A DNA stretch of 64,000 nucleotides from Jiangella mangrovi (GCF_014204975.1 NZ_JACHMM010000001.1:1674001-1738000), one strand, 5' to 3'. Positions 51,886 to 61,377 are shown, counted from the first letter of the stretch. Notes: generated by a model not told the origin, from the sequence alone. A program made the numbers and translations.

Positions 51886-53025
51886 GTGTCCGACCATCTC
51901 GGGACCCACACCCTCGGCCCCGCCTGGCTCGCCGTCGTCGGTGACGTCGTGGTCATGGATCCGCCGGCGGGCGTCGACCCTCGGCTGTCCGAACTGCTCC
52001 GGGACGCGGAGACCGCGTTCGCGAACATCGAGTCCCCGCTCACGGCACGCGGCGTCCCGGCCGAGAAGGCGTTCGTCCACCGCTCGGCACCGGACCGGGC
52101 GGCGGACCTCGCGGCGCTCGGCGTCGACGTCGCCACCCTCGCGAACAACCACGTCCTCGACTTCGGCGCCGAGGGCCTCGAGGACACCCTGGCCGCGCTG
52201 GCCCGCCACGGAATCGCCGCCGTCGGCGCCGGACCCGACGACACCGCCGCGCGGGCGGCCGCCGTCCGTACGACCACTTCGGGCCGAGTGGCGCTCATCG
52301 GCCTGTCCGCCGCACTCCCCCCGGGGTTCGCCGCGGCGTCCGACCGGCCCGGAGCGGCGCCCTTGCGGGTCCGGCAGCAGGTGTCGATCGACCCGGTCCT
52401 GGCGGCCGAACAGCCTGGGATGGCGCCCTACGTGCACACGTCGGTCGTCGCCGCAGACCTCGACGCCGCGTGCGAGGTCGTCGAAGCCGCCCACGCGAGC
52501 GCCGACCTCGTCGTCGTCGCCGTCCACTGGGGCGTCCCGCACGGGTTCGCGGCGCCCTCCTACGGCCTCCTGGCCGAGTACCAGCGACCGGCCGGACATG
52601 CTCTGGTCGAGGCCGGTGCCCACCTCGTCGTAGGTCACCACCCGCACGAACTGCATCCGGTCGAACGACACCGCGGCGGGCTCATCGCGTACTCCGTCGG
52701 CAACTTCATCTTCCATGCCTGGTCGGACCTGGCCGGGGCCGGGACCTTCCCCATGCGGGTGCCGGCAGCGCCGTACCGCAGCGCGTTCGGGTCCGACGTC
52801 ACGCTCGACTCGGTGGTCGTGCTGGTCGCACCGCCCGACGGGGACCGGCTGACCGTCCGGTTCGTCCCGGCCACCATGGTGGGCGGCGAACCGGTCCTGG
52901 CCACGGGCGATCGCGCACGGGCGATCGTCCACCGGCTCGGCGGCAGCGACGCCGGTGGCGCCGTCGTCGCCCGGCCGGATCTCCTGCCCGACACGACGAT
53001 CGGCGAGGTGCATCTCCAGCCATGA
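51886..53025 (+). CDS. CapA-like (PGA-cap) metallophosphoesterase-fold protein
   Basis: A 379-residue protein of the CapA/poly-gamma-glutamate family. The fold motifs are AVVGDVVVMDP, FANIESPLT, LANNHVLDFG, VVAVHWGVPH and VVGHHPHELHPVE, ending YSVGNFIF. There is no signal peptide or membrane segment, so it is not the usual cell-surface form. The GTG at 51886 has GGGAGGAGG 5 bases upstream. It opens an operon of amide-hydrolysing enzymes, so here it may act on a glutamyl or phospho compound instead of capsule. Confidence 0.88.
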   Translation: MSDHLGTHTLGPAWLAVVGDVVVMDPPAGVDPRLSELLRDAETAFANIESPLTARGVPAEKAFVHRSAPDRAADLAALGVDVATLANNHVLDFGAEGLEDTLAALARHGIAAVGAGPDDTAARAAAVRTTTSGRVALIGLSAALPPGFAAASDRPGAAPLRVRQQVSIDPVLAAEQPGMAPYVHTSVVAADLDAACEVVEAAHASADLVVVAVHWGVPHGFAAPSYGLLAEYQRPAGHALVEAGAHLVVGHHPHELHPVERHRGGLIAYSVGNFIFHAWSDLAGAGTFPMRVPAAPYRSAFGSDVTLDSVVVLVAPPDGDRLTVRFVPATMVGGEPVLATGDRARAIVHRLGGSDAGGAVVARPDLLPDTTIGEVHLQP

Positions 53026-54263
53026 CCGACATGACGTTCTTCCGCGCTGCCGGAGTGTTCGACGCCGTCCGGCCCGGGCTTCGCGCCGGATCCGGGCTGC
53101 TGGTCCAGGACGGCCGGGTCGCCGCCGTCGGCCCGCCGGCCGACGTCTGTCCTCCCGGCGCGGCGCAGGTCGACCTCGGCGACGTCTACCTCGTGCCCGG
53201 ATTCGTCGACGCCCACACCCACGTCACCATCAGGCCGGGCGAGGGCGATCAGCACGGCCAGTTGCAGCGCCCGGCCGCCTGGCAGACCGTCCGCGGCGTC
53301 GACAACCTGCGCCGCATGCTCGCGTCCGGAGTCACGACCGCGCGGATCATGACCGAGGAGCACGACATCGACGTGCACTTCAAGGCCGCCGTCGCCGCCG
53401 GTGAGGTAGCCGGTCCACGGTTACGGGTCGCCGGGCGCGGGCTGAGCCCGAGCGGCAAGCACGGCAGCGCGGCCGGTGGCGTCGACGGAGCCGACGCGGC
53501 CCGCGCAGCGGTCCGGGCCAACGCGGCGAAGGGCGCCGACCACATCAAGATCTTCACCACCGGCGGGGTGTCCTCCACGGACACGTCACTGGAGGAGTCG
53601 AACTACTCCGCCGAGGAGATCACCGCGATCGTCGATGCCGCGGCCCAGCTCGGGCTCATGGTCTCCGCGCACGCCCACGGCGGCGCCGGCGTGGACCTCG
53701 CGGCGGCCGCGGGTGTCCGGTCGGTGGAGCACGGCGCGCTGCTGACCGAGCAGAACATCGCCGCCCTCGTCGCCCACGGCACCTGGCTGGTCCTGACCAA
53801 CACGATCCTGTTCCACCCCACCGGCATCGAGCAAGGCGATGCCGCGGAGCCGGCCATCCTGGCCAAGGTCCGGCAGGCGCGAGCCTCCATGGAGAGCGCG
53901 GTGGGCCGCATCCGTGCGGCGGGGCTGCCCATCGCGCTCGGCACCGACTCGATGCACGGTCTGTTCGGCTACGAGATGCAGTGGCTGGTCGAGCACGGGT
54001 GGTCCGCCGAGGATGCCCTGCTCGCCGGTACCGTCCGCGGCGCCGAGCTGATGGGCGTCACCGACATCGGCGCGCTCGAGCCCGGCCGCCGTGCCGACTT
54101 CGTCGCGCTGCGACGCGACCCGCTCCAGGACATCGACGCCGTCCGCGAGGTCGCCGGCGTCTACCGCGACGGCCACCGGGTCGTCGACGCCGACGGCTTC
54201 ACCCGCCCCGCCCCGTCCTCAGACGACGGCCGCGCACCGACGCACCGCGAGGAGCAGCCATGA
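53022..54263 (+). CDS. Amidohydrolase family metal enzyme
   Basis: A 413-residue amidohydrolase. Metal ligands: DAHTHV near residue 62, the probable carboxylated Lys in HIKIFTTGG, then SAHAHGG, VEHGALL and GTDSMHG. The layout is that of imidazolonepropionase-like/Xaa-dipeptidase amidohydrolases and not of classical hydantoinases, so a dipeptide, N-acyl amino acid or cyclic amide are all possible substrates. It overlaps the CapA gene (ATGA) and the racemase gene (ATGA), showing tight coupling. Confidence 0.9.
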   Translation: MTDMTFFRAAGVFDAVRPGLRAGSGLLVQDGRVAAVGPPADVCPPGAAQVDLGDVYLVPGFVDAHTHVTIRPGEGDQHGQLQRPAAWQTVRGVDNLRRMLASGVTTARIMTEEHDIDVHFKAAVAAGEVAGPRLRVAGRGLSPSGKHGSAAGGVDGADAARAAVRANAAKGADHIKIFTTGGVSSTDTSLEESNYSAEEITAIVDAAAQLGLMVSAHAHGGAGVDLAAAAGVRSVEHGALLTEQNIAALVAHGTWLVLTNTILFHPTGIEQGDAAEPAILAKVRQARASMESAVGRIRAAGLPIALGTDSMHGLFGYEMQWLVEHGWSAEDALLAGTVRGAELMGVTDIGALEPGRRADFVALRRDPLQDIDAVREVAGVYRDGHRVVDADGFTRPAPSSDDGRAPTHREEQP

Positions 54264-55069
54264 CACCGAACCCGAACGACCCGTCCCGCGGCACCCGCCG
54301 CATCGCCTACCTCGTTCCCGGGCCGATGCACCGGACCGAGCTCGGCGCCGCCGAGGTGGAACGCCGTCAGGACAAGCTCCGCGGCTGGGCGTTCCCCGGC
54401 ACAGAGGTCGAGGTCCGCGCCGTCGACCGCGGCCCGGCCTCCATCGAGTCGATGTACGAGGAGTACCTGAGCATCCCCGCCATGGCCGAGCTCCTGGTCG
54501 CCACCGAGGCCGACGGCTTCGACGCGGCGATCGTCGGCTGCTTCGGCGACCCCGGACTCGACGGTCTGCGCGAGATCAGCGACATGCTCGTCGTCGGGCC
54601 GGCGTCGGCGTCCATCGCCCTCGCCACGACCCTGGGTCATCGATTCAGCTTCGTCACCGTGACCGCCAGCATCGTCCCGGCCCTGCGCCGCCTGGCGTGG
54701 GAAGCCGGGGCCGCCGACGCTCTCGCGTCCGTGCGGTACATCGAGACCTCCGTCCTCGACGTCAACAAGGACCACGGCGCCGCCTTGGGCCGCATGCTCG
54801 AACAGGGCCGCCTGGCGGTGGAGCACGACGGCGCCGACGTGCTCGTCCTCGGGTGCATGAGCATGGGCTTCCTCGACGTCGCCGAGCAGATGACCGAGGC
54901 GCTCGGTGTCCCGGTCGTCAACCCGTCCCAGGCCGGCCTGCACGTCGCGGAGTCGACGGTGGCGCTCGGCCTGACCCACAGCAGGCGCGCCTACATGACG
55001 CCACCGAAGATCGCCGCCGGCGCGAAGCTCGGCGAGCTCTTCCTCGGCGGCGACGGGACCCGGCCATGA
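54260..55069 (+). CDS. Asp/Glu/hydantoin racemase family protein
   Basis: A 269-residue cofactor-free racemase. The two catalytic Cys are in IVGCFGDPGLD (first half) and LVLGCMSMGFLD (second half), both with the expected surroundings. Family members racemise aspartate, glutamate or 5-substituted hydantoins; the neighbouring N-carbamoylase-type amidase favours hydantoin-like or N-carbamoyl substrates. Its start and stop both overlap adjacent genes (ATGA), so it is co-translated within the operon. Confidence 0.9.
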   Translation: MTPNPNDPSRGTRRIAYLVPGPMHRTELGAAEVERRQDKLRGWAFPGTEVEVRAVDRGPASIESMYEEYLSIPAMAELLVATEADGFDAAIVGCFGDPGLDGLREISDMLVVGPASASIALATTLGHRFSFVTVTASIVPALRRLAWEAGAADALASVRYIETSVLDVNKDHGAALGRMLEQGRLAVEHDGADVLVLGCMSMGFLDVAEQMTEALGVPVVNPSQAGLHVAESTVALGLTHSRRAYMTPPKIAAGAKLGELFLGGDGTRP

Positions 55070-55920
55070 CCCGTCGGGCCGCGCGGCGTGCCGCCACGGC
55101 CGGAGCGGCGGCCGCCGTGCTGCCCCTGGTCGTCGCGGCGGCCGCGGCGGCGGCGCCGGCCCTCGGCGAGGCCACCGCGACGGTCGACGTGGACGAGCAG
55201 GGGACGGCGCGGGTCGAGCTGACCTACGTCATCGACGGCGGCGCCGGCGGCACCGAGCCCGCGACGACCCTGTCCTTCTCGGCCCTCGACTTCGGCGGCA
55301 CCGGCGCCGTTCCGGTCGAGGACGTCGAGGTCACGTCCGGTGGGGGCGACCGGCTGGACACCTCGGTCGAGACCGCCGATCTGAAGACCACCGTGACGGT
55401 GACCCTGGACGAGCCGCTCGAACCCGGGGCCCAGGCCGAGCTGACCATCGGCTACGTCGTTCCCACAGCCGGCGTGGTCGACGGCGACCGGATGACCACC
55501 GAGGTCCCCGTGCTGGCCTTCGACCTGCCCGCCGCGACGACGGAGCCCGGCGTCTTCACCGCGACGGTGCGGCTGGCTCCCGGGTACGACTACGTCGAGG
55601 GCTTCCCCGCCAATCCCGAGAGGGTGTCGGCCTCCGGCGGCCGCGCCGAGATCACCTACGACGCCCCGGCCGTGCCCTCGCTGGTGCGCTCGGTCGGCAC
55701 CACGGGCAACGCCCCGCTGCTGACCCTGGGCGGCTGGGTGAACCTGGCGCTGTTCCTGACCCTCCTGGCCGGTGGCACCGCCCTGGCCCTCTCGTTCACC
55801 CGCGGTCGTGCCCGCGCGGCCGGCGGCTCGGGCGCGGACGACCCCGGCGCCGCTGATCCGAGCGCCGACGACACCGGCACCGGTGCCACCGGCGCCGCGT
55901 CCACCGGACGGAGGCTCTGA
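55066..55920 (+). CDS. Hypothetical membrane-anchored secreted protein
   Basis: A 284-residue protein. An N-terminal signal segment (AAVLPLVVAAAAAAAPALG) is followed by about 190 residues of beta-rich external domain (ATVDVDEQGTARVELTYVI and similar strands), a membrane helix (LGGWVNLALFLTLLAGGTALAL) and a low-complexity Gly/Ala/Asp tail inside. I do not recognise the family. It sits between the racemase and the symporter in an operon, so it may be a binding or accessory protein for uptake. Confidence 0.75.
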   Translation: MTRRAARRAATAGAAAAVLPLVVAAAAAAAPALGEATATVDVDEQGTARVELTYVIDGGAGGTEPATTLSFSALDFGGTGAVPVEDVEVTSGGGDRLDTSVETADLKTTVTVTLDEPLEPGAQAELTIGYVVPTAGVVDGDRMTTEVPVLAFDLPAATTEPGVFTATVRLAPGYDYVEGFPANPERVSASGGRAEITYDAPAVPSLVRSVGTTGNAPLLTLGGWVNLALFLTLLAGGTALALSFTRGRARAAGGSGADDPGAADPSADDTGTGATGAASTGRRL

Positions 55921-56060
55921 TGTCGATCTTCGAGGCCGGCTTCGTCTTCTGGGGCTACCTGGCCATCTACATCGTGCTCACCCTCGCCTACTTCGGCTGG
56001 ATGGCCGCCCTGAACCGACGCGAGTCGCGACGGACCGGCGACCGCCGCGAGAACGGATGA
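55920..56060 (+). CDS. Small symporter accessory membrane protein (46 residues)
   Basis: A 46-residue frame, too short for many gene finders. It has one membrane helix (GFVFWGYLAIYIVLTLAYFG) and a charged tail (RRESRRTGDRRENG). Its ATG shares a base with the stop of the preceding gene (TGATG) and the symporter starts 4 bases after its stop. Small single-helix proteins are found next to sodium/solute symporters in many bacteria, where they may help assembly. Confidence 0.75.
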   Translation: MSIFEAGFVFWGYLAIYIVLTLAYFGWMAALNRRESRRTGDRRENG

Positions 56061-56064
56061 CGCC

Positions 56065-57519
56065 ATGACCGAATGGGCCGTACTCCTCGGCTACCTCGTC
56101 CTGACCCTCGCCCTCGGCTACTTCGGGCTGCGCATGACGAGGAACGACGAGGACTTCTACATCGCCGGCGGCGGGCTCGGCTGGGCCGTCGGCGGCGCGA
56201 GCATCGCCGCCACCCAGATGAGTTCCGGTCTGTTCATCGGGACCATCGGCATCATGTACGCCGTCGGCTGGTCGTTCGCCTGGGTGGTGTTCGTCTTCCC
56301 GCTGGCCTACTGGATCATGGTCGCGGTCATCGCGCCCCGGTTCACGCGGCAGCGCAAGATCTCGCTGCCGGACTTCATCGAGGCCCGCTACTACAGCCGC
56401 GGCGCCCGGGTCGTCGCGGCTCTGATCATCCTGGTGGCGTTCGTCGTCTACATCTCGGCACAGGTCATCGCCGGCGGACTGATCGCCAACGCGCTGTTCG
56501 GCGTCTCCGTCGAGTCCGGGATGATCGGATTCACGGTGGTCGTGCTGGCGTACACCGCCATCGGCGGCATGTTCGCCGTCGTCTACACCGACTTCCTCCA
56601 GATGATGATCATGATCGTCGGCGCCGCCGCGGCGATCCCGATGGTCCTGGGCCAGACGGGCGGTCTGAGCTCCATGCTCGCCCTGGTCGACAGCGCCAAC
56701 CCGGTCACGTTCACGTGGGACGGCATGGCGCCGTCGTTGCTGCTGACGCTGTCGCTGGCCTTCTTCCTCGGGGCCGTGGCACGGCCCGAGCAGCTGGTGC
56801 GCTTCTACGCGATGAAGGACATGGCGACCATCCGCAAGGGCATCGGCTTCGTCATCGTGCTCGTCGGCCTCGCCCACACGCTCGTGTTCGTCCTCGCGCT
56901 CGGCAGCCGGACGCTCTTCCCCGCGCTCAGCACCGCCGACCAGGCGATGCCGGTGCTCGCCGTCCATGCGCTGCCGGTCTTCCTCGGCACCCTGCTGCTG
57001 GTGGCAGTGGCCTCCGCCATGATGTCGACCATCTCGTCGGTGCTGCTCGTCGCGGGCACCGCGCTGTCACACGACATCTACGGCGTCATCCGGCCGGGCG
57101 GCTCACCGGAGCGCCGCGTGCTCATCGGACGCATCGGAACCGTGGTGGTGGGCATCGTGCCCATGGTCATGGTGCTCACCGGCTTCGGCGCGGGTGAACT
57201 GGTGCAGTTCATCGTCGCGCTCTTCAGCGCTCTCATGGGTGCGGTCTTCCTGGTCCCGGTGGTCGCCGGAGTGCTGTGGCGGCGCGCCACTCGCGAGGGC
57301 GCCATCGCGGCCATGCTCGGCGGACTGGCCGGCACGGTGGGCTGGCGGCAGTGGGGCGACATCGGGTCGGTCGACCCGGTCGTGCCCGGCTTCGCCGCCT
57401 CGCTGGTGCTGATGGTCGTCGTCAGCCTGCTCACGGCGCCGCCGCCGGCCAGCGCCACCGACCCCTACTTCAGCGACGACGAACCGGCACCGGTCGTCGA
57501 GGCACGGGGGCGGGCATGA
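56065..57519 (+). CDS. Sodium/solute symporter (SSS family)
   Basis: A 484-residue Na+-coupled importer with 13 predicted membrane segments. Family features include FYIAGGGLGWAVGGASIAAT near the start, the Na+-site region FSYTAIGGMFAVVYTDFLQ (here VLAYTAIGGMFAVVYTDF) and AVARPEQLVRFYAMKD. Members import proline, pantothenate, sugars or small acids. It is the uptake step of the operon; the amidase gene overlaps its end (ATGA). Confidence 0.92.
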   Translation: MTEWAVLLGYLVLTLALGYFGLRMTRNDEDFYIAGGGLGWAVGGASIAATQMSSGLFIGTIGIMYAVGWSFAWVVFVFPLAYWIMVAVIAPRFTRQRKISLPDFIEARYYSRGARVVAALIILVAFVVYISAQVIAGGLIANALFGVSVESGMIGFTVVVLAYTAIGGMFAVVYTDFLQMMIMIVGAAAAIPMVLGQTGGLSSMLALVDSANPVTFTWDGMAPSLLLTLSLAFFLGAVARPEQLVRFYAMKDMATIRKGIGFVIVLVGLAHTLVFVLALGSRTLFPALSTADQAMPVLAVHALPVFLGTLLLVAVASAMMSTISSVLLVAGTALSHDIYGVIRPGGSPERRVLIGRIGTVVVGIVPMVMVLTGFGAGELVQFIVALFSALMGAVFLVPVVAGVLWRRATREGAIAAMLGGLAGTVGWRQWGDIGSVDPVVPGFAASLVLMVVVSLLTAPPPASATDPYFSDDEPAPVVEARGRA

Positions 57520-58763
57520 GCGACGACGACCTGACCATCGACGGCGCACGGCTGCGCGCGACCCTGGAGACCCTCGCCACCTTCGGCGCCGAGCCGTCCG
57601 GCGGCGTCAGCCGGACCAGTTTCTCCCCCGCCGACGCCGCCGCGCGAGCCTGGCTGCGCGACCAGTGCGAGGCATCCGGGCTGAGCCAGCGGACCGACGG
57701 CATCGGCAACATCGTCGTGACGGTGCCCGCCCCGGACGCCTCCGAGCAGGCCGCGGTGTGGACCGGCTCGCACATCGACAGCGTGCCCGACGGTGGCCGG
57801 TTCGACGGCGCCCTGGGCAGCATGGCGGCGCTCGAGGTGGTCAGGCGCCTGGCGGAGACGCGCGTCCCGCTGCGACGGCCGGTCGAGATGGTGGTGTTCG
57901 CCGACGAGGAGGGTTGCTATCACCATCTTCTCGGCTCGACCGCGCTCGTGCGGCCCTACGCGGCGGACGAGCTGGAGCGACTCCGAGGGCGTGACGGCGA
58001 CCGCCTGGTCGACGCGCTGGACGCTCTCGGCTGGGACGTCGCCGCGGCCACCCGGACGACCGTGCCACCCGGCACTGTGCACGCCTTCGTCGAGCTGCAC
58101 ATCGAGCAGGGCGCCGTCCTCGAGTCGGCCGGCACGGACCTCGGCGTCGTGACGTCGATCGTCGGCATGGGCGGCGGAGCGCTGGAGTTCATCGGCCGGG
58201 CCGATCACGCCGGTACGACTCCCATGCGCCTGCGCCGCGACCCGCTCCGAGGTGCCGGCGAGTTCCTGGCCGGGCTACCGGCAGTGACCGCCTCCATCAG
58301 CGAGACCGCCGTGGCGACGTGCGGGATCATCGCCGTCGAGCCCGGCGGGGCCAACGTGGTGCCGTCCCTCGCCCGGCTGCAGCTCGACTTCCGCGACGTG
58401 CGCCGATCGTCGATCGAGGCGCTCGAGTCGGCGCTGGTCGACGCGGCCCGGCGCGCGGCCGCCGCGCACGATCTCGAGGTCCGGTACACGCGCGACAGCA
58501 TCACCGATCCCGCCCCGCTCGACCCGCGGATCCAGGACCTGATCGAGTCGGTGGCCTCCGCGCAAGGGCACTCGACCCGGCGGATGCCGTCCGGTGCCGG
58601 CCACGACTCCCAGAACATGAGCCGCATCGCACCCACGGGGATGATCTTCATTCCGAGCACCGGAGGGCGGAGTCACTCCCCGGCCGAGCACAGCAGCTGG
58701 GAGGACATCGAGCGCGGTGCCAACGTGCTGTTGCGGACCATCGTCGCCCTCGCCACCGAGTGA
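57516..58763 (+). CDS. Zn-dependent N-carbamoylase/allantoate amidohydrolase family amidase (M20)
   Basis: A 415-residue enzyme of the hydantoinase/carbamoylase branch of peptidase M20. Seen are TGSHIDSVPDGGRFDGALG (metal His and Asp), VVFADEEG (catalytic and metal Glu), ELHIEQGAVLE (metal His) and SGAGHDSQNM (metal His), with the central lid domain IGRADHAGTTPM. It should hydrolyse an N-carbamoyl-L-amino acid or ureido acid to the free amino acid, CO2 and ammonia. It is the last gene of the operon. Confidence 0.92.
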   Translation: MSDDDLTIDGARLRATLETLATFGAEPSGGVSRTSFSPADAAARAWLRDQCEASGLSQRTDGIGNIVVTVPAPDASEQAAVWTGSHIDSVPDGGRFDGALGSMAALEVVRRLAETRVPLRRPVEMVVFADEEGCYHHLLGSTALVRPYAADELERLRGRDGDRLVDALDALGWDVAAATRTTVPPGTVHAFVELHIEQGAVLESAGTDLGVVTSIVGMGGGALEFIGRADHAGTTPMRLRRDPLRGAGEFLAGLPAVTASISETAVATCGIIAVEPGGANVVPSLARLQLDFRDVRRSSIEALESALVDAARRAAAAHDLEVRYTRDSITDPAPLDPRIQDLIESVASAQGHSTRRMPSGAGHDSQNMSRIAPTGMIFIPSTGGRSHSPAEHSSWEDIERGANVLLRTIVALATE

Positions 58764-58783
58764 CCGTTCGCCGGCCGGGCGTG

Positions 58784-60178
58784 TCAGCGGCGGCGCACGG
58801 CGAGCAGGCCGAGCACGAACAGCACGACGGCGACACTCGTCATGAGCAGGCCGACGTCGTGCAGGCCGTCGGTCGAGAGGTTCTGCTCGAGGATGACGCC
58901 GAGGACGCTGGTCGCGGCGATCGCGCCGAGGTAGCGGAAGGTCTGGAACAGCCCGGCCGAGGCGCCCATCCGGCCGACCGGCGCCGCCGAGTAGAGGGCC
59001 GTCTGCAGGCTGATGTTGTTGACGCCGTTCGGGACGCCCAGCAGGACGGCGATCCCGAGCAGCAGCACCACCGGCGTCGCGTCGCCGAGCAGCTGCAGCG
59101 CCGACGCCGCCACCACCATGAGCCCGAGCCCCAGCAGCCGCGGTCCCGTCGGGCCGTGCCGGCGGATCGCGCGAGCGGTGATCGGCGTGACGATGATGCT
59201 GAGGACCGTCGTCGGCAGCACCAGCAGGCCGACCGTCGCCGGGTCGAAGCCGCGGACGTTCTCGAGCCAGATCGGCATGCCGAAGAAGATGCAGTAGAAG
59301 ATGAGGTTGATGCCGCCCTGCTGCACGAGGACGGTGCTGAGCGCCCGGTTCGCCACCAGTCCGCGCACGTCGAGGAACGGCTCGGCCACGGCCCGCTCGC
59401 GCAGCACCAGCAGGACGCCCAGCACGGCGACCACCGGGACCAGCCACCACAGCGGCTCGTCGGCGAACGACAGGACGGCGAAGATCAGCGCCACCAGCAG
59501 GCCGCTGAACAGCGCGATCCCCGGCAGGTCCAGCTCGCGCAGGCCGATCCGCCGGCCCTGCTCGACCGTCACGCCGCGCAGCACGCGCATCGCCAGCACG
59601 ATCCCCACCAGCGTCACCGGCACGTTGACCAGGAACACCGCCTCCCAGCCGGCGACGGCGATCAGCAGTCCGCCGAGCACGGGGCCGAGCGCGGCGCTCC
59701 CCGACGCGGCGACGGACAGGACGGCGAGCGCCCGGGCGGGCGGCCCGGCACCACCGCCGCTGCCCGCCGCGGCCCGCACCAGGATCAGCGCCGACGGGTA
59801 CGCCGTCGACGTCGCCGCGGCCTGCACCAGCCGGACCACGAGCAGCCACCCGAACGACGGCGCGAGCGGCGCCAGCGCGGACGCCGTCCCCATGACCACC
59901 AGCCCGCCGATGAACAGCCGCCGCGCGCCGAACTGGTCGGCGAGCCGGCCCATCAGCGGCTGGCACACCGCGGCGACGACGTAGAACCCCGACGCGAGCC
60001 AGGTCGTCGTCGCGATGCCGATGCCGAAGTCGTGCTGCAGACTGACCAGCGCCACCGCGATCATCGACGAGTTCAGCGGGTTGAGCAGCGTGCCCAGCGA
60101 CAGCGTCAGCAGGAGCCGGGCCGGGACCCCACCGGCACCGTCGGCTCCGCCCCGGCCCCGGGGGGCCCCTCGGGTCAC
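58784..60178 (-). CDS. MFS multidrug-type exporter (DHA2/QacA-like)
   Basis: A 464-residue exporter with 14 predicted membrane segments. SLGTLLNPLNSSMIAVAL opens the first helix, and the PLMGRLADQFGARRLFIGG loop between helices 2 and 3 is the MFS signature. Such proteins expel drugs or metabolites using the proton gradient. Its GTG overlaps the stop of the next MFS gene (GTGA), so the two exporters form one operon. Confidence 0.88.
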   Translation of the reverse strand: MTRGAPRGRGGADGAGGVPARLLLTLSLGTLLNPLNSSMIAVALVSLQHDFGIGIATTTWLASGFYVVAAVCQPLMGRLADQFGARRLFIGGLVVMGTASALAPLAPSFGWLLVVRLVQAAATSTAYPSALILVRAAAGSGGGAGPPARALAVLSVAASGSAALGPVLGGLLIAVAGWEAVFLVNVPVTLVGIVLAMRVLRGVTVEQGRRIGLRELDLPGIALFSGLLVALIFAVLSFADEPLWWLVPVVAVLGVLLVLRERAVAEPFLDVRGLVANRALSTVLVQQGGINLIFYCIFFGMPIWLENVRGFDPATVGLLVLPTTVLSIIVTPITARAIRRHGPTGPRLLGLGLMVVAASALQLLGDATPVVLLLGIAVLLGVPNGVNNISLQTALYSAAPVGRMGASAGLFQTFRYLGAIAATSVLGVILEQNLSTDGLHDVGLLMTSVAVVLFVLGLLAVRRR

Positions 60179-61377
60179 GGCGCGGCGCCGTGCCGCGGGA
60201 CCCAGCGCGCCATGAGGGTGGCGGCGACGAACGCGACGGCGCCGGCCGCCGCGATGGCGGCACCCAGGGTGGCGGCGGCGGTGATGACGCTGACGAGGAC
60301 CGGCCCGGCGCCGTTGCCGAGGTCGGCGAAGAGCCGCCAGGCGCCGAGGAAGGTCGCCCGGCTGACCTCGGGAGAGACGTCGGAGCCGATGGTCATGATG
60401 ATGCCGCTGCCCAGGCCGTTGCCGAAACCCATGAGCAGGGCGACGGCGGTGTAGGTCGCGATGCCGCTGGTCAGCGGCAGCAGCACGAGCGACAGGCCGA
60501 GCAGCACCATGGACGGGACGACGATCCAGCGGCGGCCGAGGCGGTCCATGGCGTAGCCGGCCGGGTAGAAGATCAGCATCTCCATGGCGCCGGAGAGGCC
60601 GAACAGGAGGCTCACGGTGGCCGGGTCGAGGCCGATGTGCTCGCCCCACAGCGGGATCGCGACCTGCCGCGACGCCCGGGCCGCGCCGATGAGCAGCGCC
60701 CCGAAGCCGAGCGTGCGCAGGATGGGCAGGTGACGGCGGATGATGCGGGCCGTGCTGTCGGGCTTGCCGGACGGCTGGAGCTCGGCGCGCTCGCTGCCGC
60801 CGTCGGCCATCTCGGGTTCGCGCACCACGATCAGCACGACGGCGGCGGCGACCGCGACCACGATGTGCACCCAGTACCCGCCGGCGAGGCCCAGCCGGCT
60901 CATGACCGCCGCGCCGAGGAACGGGCCCACGAACAGGCCGATGCGCTGCATGCCGCCGAGCGTCGACAGCGCCCGGCCACGCAGGTGGAACGGGATCGCC
61001 TCGGTGACGTACGCATGCCTGGCCAGCCCGAACACCGACGACGAGATGCCGATGAGCACGACCGCGACCGCCAGCAGGTGCACCGACGGCGCCAGCAGGC
61101 AGGCGGTGAGCGCCGCCAGGACGACGACGAGCGCGAACAGCATGGCCCGCCGCTCCCCCAGCCGGACCGCGAGGACACCGGCCGGCAGGTCGCCCACGAT
61201 CTTGCCCACGCCCAGCAGCGCGACGATCAGACCGGCGGTGGCGACGGAGCCGCCCAGGTCACGCGCCGTCAGCGGGATGATCGGGGCGATGGCGCCCTGA
61301 CCGATGCCGAACAGGAGCGACGGAAGGTACACCGAGGGACCGATCGACCAGATGCCGACCTGCTTGCGGGCCGTCAA
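60175..61377 (-). CDS. MFS transporter, 12 segments
   Basis: A 400-residue transporter with 12 predicted membrane segments. The GDLPAGVLAVRLGERRAML loop matches the MFS loop 2-3 signature, and the AMDRLGRRW loop its second-half equivalent. The substrate is unknown. It is the first gene of a two-gene exporter unit; upstream 228 bases contain TACAAT on the minus strand (61561-61566), a possible -10 element, and nothing else that I recognise. Confidence 0.88.
   Translation of the reverse strand: MTARKQVGIWSIGPSVYLPSLLFGIGQGAIAPIIPLTARDLGGSVATAGLIVALLGVGKIVGDLPAGVLAVRLGERRAMLFALVVVLAALTACLLAPSVHLLAVAVVLIGISSSVFGLARHAYVTEAIPFHLRGRALSTLGGMQRIGLFVGPFLGAAVMSRLGLAGGYWVHIVVAVAAAVVLIVVREPEMADGGSERAELQPSGKPDSTARIIRRHLPILRTLGFGALLIGAARASRQVAIPLWGEHIGLDPATVSLLFGLSGAMEMLIFYPAGYAMDRLGRRWIVVPSMVLLGLSLVLLPLTSGIATYTAVALLMGFGNGLGSGIIMTIGSDVSPEVSRATFLGAWRLFADLGNGAGPVLVSVITAAATLGAAIAAAGAVAFVAATLMARWVPRHGAAP

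Noticed and set aside
51886-53025. Capsule (poly-gamma-glutamate) synthesis locus
   Set aside because: Only a CapA-like protein without signal peptide is present; capB and capC are absent and the operon is catabolic.
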